Shown here: positions 58,725-64,000 of the stretch, one piece after another
Numbering within the stretch: position 1 is the first letter of the stretch
How the letters are laid out: every line of letters begins with the position of its first letter
DNA from: an uncultured Bacteroidia bacterium
GTDB lineage: Bacteria > Bacteroidota > Bacteroidia > Bacteroidales > UBA932
DNA length: 64,000 bases
NCBI GenBank assembly: GCA_902780935.1
Contig: CACZHP010000013.1
Location: 1-64,000 of the forward strand
Direction of reading: 5' to 3'
Position numbers and translations under genes: made by a program
The notes under the pieces: model-generated
Database searches by the model: none
Told to the model about the DNA's origin: nothing
The model's input: only the letters and a program-made list of their open reading frames with translations

Positions 58725-59237
58725 ATGAAAAAAGCGATGTTGATCTGCGCCTCGATGGCACTCTTGCTGTCATCCGGCGCTTTCGCCCAGGGCAACGGTC
58801 AGAGACCGCAGCGAGAAAGGCCTGACGAGGCCACCATGGTCAAGATGCGCACTGAGCGCATGGTCAAGGAACTCGGCCTGGATGAGACCCAGGAGGCGAA
58901 GCTTCTGGAACTCAACCAGAAGTATCCCCGCATGATGATGGGAGGTCCCGGAGGTCCTGGCGGCCCTGGAATGGGAAGGCCCCCGATGGACGGTCAGCGT
59001 CCGGACGGTGAGGAATCAGGCGTCAAGGCAAAAAACTCCAAGAAGGCTAAATCCGACAAGAAGAAGGACGATGGCGGGAGACCCCAGATGACTGAGGATC
59101 AGCTGAACCAGATGAAGGCCGACCGCGAGGCCTATGAGGCCGGACTGAAGGAAATCCTTACAGAGGAGCAGTTCAAGACTTGGCAGGAGAACCGTAACCG
59201 TCCGCCGAGAGGGGAACGTCGCCCGTTCGCTTCCTGA
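58725..59237 (+). CDS. CpxP/Spy-like (DUF4890) periplasmic protein
   Basis: 170 aa from ATG 58725 (MKKAMLICASMALLLSSGAFAQ signal peptide); an in-frame TTG upstream is less likely. Two LTxxQ-like motifs, LDETQEAKLLELNQK and LTEEQFKTWQENR, flank a Gly/Pro/Met-rich linker (MMMGGPGGPGGPGMGRPP) and a basic stretch (KAKNSKKAKSDKKKDDGG). Met- and Lys-rich linkers in such proteins have been tied to metal or envelope stress. Proximity to the metal ATPase is suggestive. The last 65 bases overlap the convergent symporter gene. Confidence 0.8.
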   Translation: MKKAMLICASMALLLSSGAFAQGNGQRPQRERPDEATMVKMRTERMVKELGLDETQEAKLLELNQKYPRMMMGGPGGPGGPGMGRPPMDGQRPDGEESGVKAKNSKKAKSDKKKDDGGRPQMTEDQLNQMKADREAYEAGLKEILTEEQFKTWQENRNRPPRGERRPFAS

Positions 59238-60384
59238 AAATCTTATCCACAACAAGGGCTATAGCGCCGTCTCCGGTGACATTGCAGGCGGTACCGAAAC
59301 TGTCCATGGTGATGTAGAGGGCGATCATAAGCGCCTGCTCCTGCTCACCGAAGCCGAGAATGGCCGCCAGCACTCCGAGGGCGGCCATTATCGCACCCCC
59401 GGGGACTCCGGGAGCGGCCACCATCATGACCCCGAGCATCATTATGAATCCGAGGAACATCCAGAAGTCGAATTCCATCCCTTGCATCATCATCAGCGCC
59501 ACTGCGCAAGCCGTTATCTTCAGGCAGCTTCCGGAAAGGTGGATCGTGGCGCAGAGCGGTACCGTGAATCCGGCTATCCCGTCGCTGACCCCGTTCTTTT
59601 TGACGCAGCCGAGGGTCACGGGGATTGTCGCTGCTGAAGAAGAGGTCCCGAGGGCTGTGAAATAGGCGGGGAGCATGTTCCCGAGAGCCTTGAAGGGGTT
59701 TTTGCCGACGATTCCGCCCGCAAGGCAGAACTGCAGCACAAGGAGCAGCACGTGGAGGATAAATATCACTCCGATAATCGAGATGAAGACAGTGATAACC
59801 TTCACCGCCTGCCCGGTGTGGGTCATTCCGAGGAAAATGCCGAAAATATAGATCGGGAGCAGGGGAATGATGACAACCTCTATCGTCTTGACTATGATGT
59901 CCTTGAACTCATCGGCGAATTTCTTCAGATGTGGCGATCCGAAGAACGCCATGCCCAGACCAAGGGTGAAAGAGAACACAAGGGCGGACATGACATCGAC
60001 CATCGCCGGAATCTGGATTGTGAAATATGGCTCCAGATTCTCGAACTCCGCTACAGATTCCGCGGTTGTGCCTCCGATAAGACTCGGGAATACAGCCACG
60101 CTTGTCCCGTATGAGAGCAGCCCCGCGAAAACGGTATCGCAATATGCGATCAACACGGTGATCAGCAACAACTTCCCGGCACCTTTGCCGATGTCGGAAA
60201 TGGCCGGCGTGACGAGTCCTATGATGATCAGCGGGATGAGGAACTGCAGCAGATTGCTGAAAATGCTGTTAAAAGTCACGAAAACCCGCACCACGGCCCT
60301 TGGCATGAAAAGCCCGAGAATGATACCGAGGAGGATCGCTATTATTATCCTGGGCAAAAGCCCTATCTTGATATTAGTTTTCAT
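59173..60384 (-). CDS. Dicarboxylate/amino-acid:cation symporter (DAACS family)
   Basis: 403 aa with about eight membrane helices plus the two re-entrant loops: LPAYFTALGTSSSAATIPVT (serine-rich loop of HP1) and GDGAIALVVD and SFGTACNVTGDG (HP2, substrate-binding Asn/Asp). SstT or GltT-like serine/threonine or glutamate transport is likely. Upstream gene on the same strand is an NhaC antiporter, 16 nt away. The 3' end overlaps the 3' end of the CpxP-like gene by 65 bp. Confidence 0.85.
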   Translation of the reverse strand: MKTNIKIGLLPRIIIAILLGIILGLFMPRAVVRVFVTFNSIFSNLLQFLIPLIIIGLVTPAISDIGKGAGKLLLITVLIAYCDTVFAGLLSYGTSVAVFPSLIGGTTAESVAEFENLEPYFTIQIPAMVDVMSALVFSFTLGLGMAFFGSPHLKKFADEFKDIIVKTIEVVIIPLLPIYIFGIFLGMTHTGQAVKVITVFISIIGVIFILHVLLLVLQFCLAGGIVGKNPFKALGNMLPAYFTALGTSSSAATIPVTLGCVKKNGVSDGIAGFTVPLCATIHLSGSCLKITACAVALMMMQGMEFDFWMFLGFIMMLGVMMVAAPGVPGGAIMAALGVLAAILGFGEQEQALMIALYITMDSFGTACNVTGDGAIALVVDKIFRKRTGDVPLSADGYGSPAKS

Positions 60385-60400
60385 GGTAATATGTTTATTA

Positions 60401-61717
60401 TCATGTGGTTATCTTATCGCCTGAATACTTTTTCGGGAACCTCAGGAGGATTGACAGGCAGACTGTGCCGAAGAGGATGAATGGATAGTAGAGATAGGGG
60501 ATTATCTCCGTGGCAGGCACCCCGGTGAATCCTGATGCCATCAGCAGCTGGGCTCCGTAGGGGATGAGGGATTGGACGACGCAGGAGAAGGTGTCAAGGA
60601 TGCTGGCGCTTTTCCTGGGGTCCAGACCGAAGCGGGTGGAGATGTCCTTGGCGATATTCCCGGTCGTGAGGATGGCTATTGTGTTGTTGGCGGTGCAGAT
60701 ATTAGAAAGGCCGACAAGCCCCCCGATGCTGAACTCGGCTCCCCGACGGCCCTTGATTCCTTTGGTCAATCCTTTGATTATGAAATCGATGCCTCCGTTC
60801 CTCCGGATAATCTCCAGCATTCCTCCGGCCAACATAGTGACGATAATCAAGTCTCCCATCCCGGCAATTCCCTCGCCGACACTCCCCAGGAATCCTGTCC
60901 AACTCATCCCGCCGGCGAAACCGATGGCGGCGCAGAGTGCGAGGCCGATGGTCAGCACCACGAGCACATTCACACCCATGATGGCCAACACTATGACGGA
61001 CAGGTAGGGGATAAGCTTCCACACATCGATCTGGCCTATCTCCGGATGGACATCGAGGTTAAGCCCTATGAATACGTAGATGACGGCCACCACCACGGCG
61101 GCGGGACCGGCTATCCAGATATTGGCCTTGAACTTGTCCGACATCGTGCAGCCTTGCGTCGTGGTGGCAGCGATGGTGGTGTCGGATATGAATGAAAGAT
61201 TGTCTCCGAAAAAGGCTCCGCCGACGATCAGGGCGGTGATCATCGGAAGCGATATTCCTGCCTGGGGGGCTATCCCGGCGGCTATCGGCAGCAGGGCCAC
61301 CACGGTGCCGACGCTCGTCCCGATAGACATCGAGATGAAGCAGGCGGCCAGGAACAGCCCGGCGAGGATAAGCTTCCCCGGCAATATTCTAAGTGTAAGA
61401 TTAACAGTGGCTTCCACGCTGCCTATGGCTTTAGCGGAAGCCGCGAACGCTCCCGCCATGACGAATATCCAAATCATCAGGAGGACGTTCTTGTCTCCGG
61501 CTCCGCTGGAGAAAGCGGCTATTCTCTCCTGGATCTTTCCGGGAGTGATCAGGACCGCGTAGATAGACGCCAGCAGGAAGGCTGAGGCGACTGGGACTTT
61601 ATAAAAGTCGCCGCAGACGATTGAGGTCACAAGGTAGGTGGCCAGGAAGACGGCCAGCGGGCTGAGAGCCAGCCAGCCGTTCATTTTTCTTTCGGGGGAG
61701 ATGTCAGTTCGTTTCAT
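60401..61717 (-). CDS. NhaC-family Na+/H+ antiporter
   Basis: 438 aa with 11-12 membrane helices. NhaC features: MSIGTSVGTVVALLPIAAGI, GGAFFGDNLSFISDTTIAAT with the charged-residue cluster, and LVGLSNICTANNTIAILTTG. It exchanges Na+ (or an organic ion such as malate/lactate in MleN-like members) for protons. Its start overlaps the end of the KefB-type gene by 14 bp, so three ion-transport genes (KefB, NhaC, DAACS) form one operon. Confidence 0.85.
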   Translation of the reverse strand: MKRTDISPERKMNGWLALSPLAVFLATYLVTSIVCGDFYKVPVASAFLLASIYAVLITPGKIQERIAAFSSGAGDKNVLLMIWIFVMAGAFAASAKAIGSVEATVNLTLRILPGKLILAGLFLAACFISMSIGTSVGTVVALLPIAAGIAPQAGISLPMITALIVGGAFFGDNLSFISDTTIAATTTQGCTMSDKFKANIWIAGPAAVVVAVIYVFIGLNLDVHPEIGQIDVWKLIPYLSVIVLAIMGVNVLVVLTIGLALCAAIGFAGGMSWTGFLGSVGEGIAGMGDLIIVTMLAGGMLEIIRRNGGIDFIIKGLTKGIKGRRGAEFSIGGLVGLSNICTANNTIAILTTGNIAKDISTRFGLDPRKSASILDTFSCVVQSLIPYGAQLLMASGFTGVPATEIIPYLYYPFILFGTVCLSILLRFPKKYSGDKITT

Positions 61718-64000
61718 TCGTCTCTATGTTGGAGATGTTGCCGGCGATCCAGACGGTGTCGCCTTCCTGGAACACCAGGTCGGGTTCGGGGTTGGTGATG
61801 AACTGCTCGCCGCGCAGGACGCTTATGACCATGCACTGGTATTTCCGCAGCGAGGCGGTCCGCAGGGATTTCCCGGTGAGGAAAGAGCTGGCGGTCAACG
61901 TTCTGGGCTCTATTCCGAAGCCGTCGTCTCCGGTCTCGAGAGGGGAGTCGGCGATTGAGTTGGAGATAAGGTTCCGCAGCTTCTCAAGCTGCTCGGTGGT
62001 TCCGACCGCCAACAGCCGGTCCCCGGGGAAAAGGGTCACGTCGGCGGAGGGGATGACGATGGAGAGGGAGCCCCTCTGGATCTTGATGATATTGGCCCCG
62101 GACTGGTCCCGGATGGGAAGATCCTTGAGCTTGGAACCGGCGAAGGACGACTCCGGAGCTATCAGGAAAGCCTCCGTGCGCACGTCGTAGGTGGACAGTT
62201 TCTGCCGCACCGAGGAGCTGACGGGCTTGGCCCTGCGTTCGCTCTCTTCCCGTTCGTTGTAGTTCTGGAGAAAGCGTTTCTCGAGCCCGGAATATTTGTG
62301 GATGGACTTGCGCGCGATCATTATGAAGGCTATTCCGGCTATGATGATCGCAAGGACAGTCCATCCGGCCAGGTTGAAATATGTGGAGAGGACTCCGAGG
62401 ATGATGCTTATCGCGAGGAAGGCTCTTGCGAGGACCAGGCCCATGATGGGCCAGATATTGCTTTGTTTCTCCTGGATCAGTTTGGGAGCGCTCTTGCTGA
62501 TCGACCCCGAGTGGACACCGAGGCCGAAAAGGAAGGGAGCCATCGCGGCTAAGGTGATGCCGGCCGCAATGCACTTACGTGCGAACTCGCCGGCTCCGGG
62601 CAGTGCCCTGTCCACGAGAGGACGAAGGTAAAGCCTTGAGCCTATGTAGATGGCGAGGATGACCACGCCGTACAGAAGCACCCTGGTGAACCATGCTGTG
62701 AGAAGTTTCCTCCACTCGCTGTTCTCGGCCGCCGTGTTCCTGGACCTTCCGTTAGCCGTCGAGAGCCTCTCGACCCACACTTTGGGAAGTTTCCGCTGCA
62801 GGAAATTGTAGCCCGGTCCGGCGAGTTTGATCATGTAAGGTGTGGTGAAGGTCGTGATCACGGACACGGCAATGATCACTGGATAAATGAATCCCCGCAT
62901 GACCCCGAGGGAGCATCCCACTCCAGCCAGGATGAAGCCGAACTCACCGAGTTGGGCGAGGCTGAAACCGGTGTGGACAGAGTTATAGAGGTTGTTGCCG
63001 GTGATGATCATACCGGCCCCGGCGAACAGGATGTGGGTCACGATGACGATCACGGCGATCAGAAGGATCAGCGCCCAATGGGTGGCGATGGCCTCCGGGG
63101 AGAGCATCATTCCCACGGAGACGAAGAAAATGGCTCCGAAGAGGTTCTTTATCGGCTCCACGATCTTGTCAATATGCTCGCTCTCAGTCGTTTCCGCAAG
63201 TATGGACCCCATCACGAAGGCTCCCAGGGCGGAGGAGAAACCCACCGCCGTAGCCAGGGACACCATCAGGAAACAGAGTCCGATGCTGACGATCAGGAGA
63301 ATCTCCTCGCTGATGAACCGTTTGGCTTTCTGGAGGATGGTGGGGATGACGAATATTCCCTGATGAACCGTTTGGCTTTCTGGAGGATGGTGGGGATGAC
63401 GAATATTCCCACAAGGAACCATAGGAGAAGGAAGAAGACAAGCTTCACGATGTTGAGTATCAGCTCTTTCCCCGCGAAACTCTGGGATACGGCCATGGTC
63501 GAGAGCAGCACCATCAGCAGGATCGCGATCAGGTCTTCCACCACGAGTGTGCCGAAGACCATACCGGCATACGGCTTGTCCTTGAGTCCCATGTCGTCGT
63601 AGGACTTGATCACGACCATGGTGGAGGACATTGAGAGCAGTCCGCCAAGGAACACGCTCTCCATGACCGACCAGCCGAGGGCCTGGGCTGTCACGAAGCC
63701 TATGATGAACACTCCGACGAACTTCACCAGGGCCGTCACAATGGCGCTGGAGCCGACCTTCATGAGTTTCTTGAAGCTGAATTCAAGACCGAGTCCGAAC
63801 ATCAGGAAGATGATGCCGATCTCCGACCACTGGTCCACGGTCTCCTGGCTGCTGATCCCGGGGAAGAAATCGATGTTGGGACCGATCAGGAAGCCGGCTA
63901 TGATGTAGCCGAGGATAAGGGGCTGCTTGAGCGCCTTGGAGATTATCGTGAATATGCCAGCGGAGATAAGGATGACCGCCAGGTCCTTGACGAGGTTCAG
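61704..64000 (-). pseudogene. CPA2/KefB-type cation:proton antiporter, frameshifted by a 50-bp tandem duplication; 5' end beyond window
   Basis: The frame enters at 64000 (LVKDLAVILISAGIFTI, LILGYIIAGFLIGPNID, FGLGLEFSFKKLMKVG) with the CPA2 membrane core, reaches VGIFVIPTILQKAKRFI, then meets a second copy of the same 50 bp at 63311-63360 and shifts frame to a stop at 63293. Skipping one copy restores ...QKAKRFI-SEEILLIVSIGLCF... and the rest is intact to 61704: the second half of the antiporter, a further membrane segment and two TrkA-C (RCK_C) domains (AFLIAPESSFAGSKLKDLPI, VFQEGDTVWIAGNISNI). Intact, it would exchange K+ or Na+ for H+ with ligand control. The duplication could be a switch, a mutation or an assembly error. 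Confidence 0.85.
63311..63410. repeat. Exact 2 x 50-bp tandem duplication
   Basis: 63311-63360 and 63361-63410 are identical over all 50 bases. As 50 is not a multiple of three, two copies put the reading frame of the antiporter gene out of phase; one copy restores it. Confidence 0.95.

Noticed and set aside
1..64000. CRISPR arrays
   Set aside because: No series of spaced identical direct repeats and no cas-like genes were seen.

Overview
The window looks like the chromosome of a fairly GC-rich member of the Bacteroidales. Evidence: a SusC/SusD pair, many lipoproteins with a Cys lipobox, GH78 glycosidases, TAnnTTTG-type -7 promoter elements (for example TATCTTTG before the tRNA cluster and TAACTTTG before the phosphoribosyltransferase gene), and weak or absent Shine-Dalgarno sequences. 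The family cannot be fixed from sequence alone; an uncultured gut lineage is likely.

Layout. (1) 1-9.9 kb, all on the minus strand, is an accessory and defence region. It holds the start of a umuD-like gene, three small overlapping orphan genes (one frameshifted), a 242-aa orphan gene flanked by 34-bp direct repeats, a McrBC-type modification-dependent restriction pair with an EVE/PUA-like insertion inside the AAA+ module, an AlbA_2/Schlafen-like regulator, a degraded tyrosine integrase and a degraded acetyltransferase. (2) 9.9-12.8 kb has two divergent LuxR-type HTH genes sharing a nearly identical helix, separated by a long inverted repeat, then an OmpA-family lipid- or wall-associated protein and a decayed small gene. 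(3) 12.8-18.1 kb has a DUF362 lipoprotein divergent from the most unusual gene here: a Na/Pi-cotransporter plus PhoU-like protein fused to an OmpR/PhoB-type winged-helix DNA-binding domain, followed by DUF4301 and DUF554 genes. (4) 18.1-28.4 kb is housekeeping and metabolic: C69 dipeptidase, DUF3737, MATE transporter, HI0933-type flavoprotein, FMN-binding protein, then a four-gene operon (alpha/beta hydrolase, inositol-phosphatase family, HD phosphohydrolase, GDPD lipoprotein) and a convergent glycosidase-like lipoprotein. (5) 28.5-29.4 kb is a tRNA Val-Pro-Ser cluster with a terminator, a 128-bp imperfect palindrome and a duplicated tRNA-Ser 3' end. (6) 29.4-36.9 kb has FKBP, GNAT and AlaX genes, a membrane protein, an esterase, a leukocidin-fold-like lipoprotein, a deacetylase/glycosidase-like lipoprotein and a VanX-type dipeptidase. 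(7) 37-48.8 kb is a polysaccharide utilisation locus: two translationally coupled GH78 alpha-L-rhamnosidase-like enzymes divergent from SusC/SusD. (8) 48.8-58.5 kb has small exported proteins, tRNA-Ala, a three-gene lipid/acyltransferase operon, an orphan phosphoribosyltransferase coupled to a CodB-like permease, a Fur-family regulator, an exported nitroreductase and a P1B-type metal ATPase. (9) 58.7-64 kb has a CpxP/DUF4890-like protein, a dicarboxylate/amino-acid symporter, an NhaC antiporter and a KefB-type antiporter that is frameshifted by an exact 50-bp tandem duplication and runs off the window end.

How the genes work together. The first region is a decaying integrated island carrying type IV restriction. 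The PUL imports and trims rhamnose-containing glycans. The Na/Pi-wHTH protein could couple phosphate or another ion signal at the membrane directly to transcription; the 11-bp inverted repeat between it and the DUF362 gene is a candidate target. Best leads for novelty: the transporter-wHTH fusion, the 50-bp switch-like duplication, the leukocidin-like lipoprotein, the paired LuxR genes with their shared palindrome, and the orphan phosphoribosyltransferase-CodB pair. All family assignments are by recognition of motifs, without database searches.
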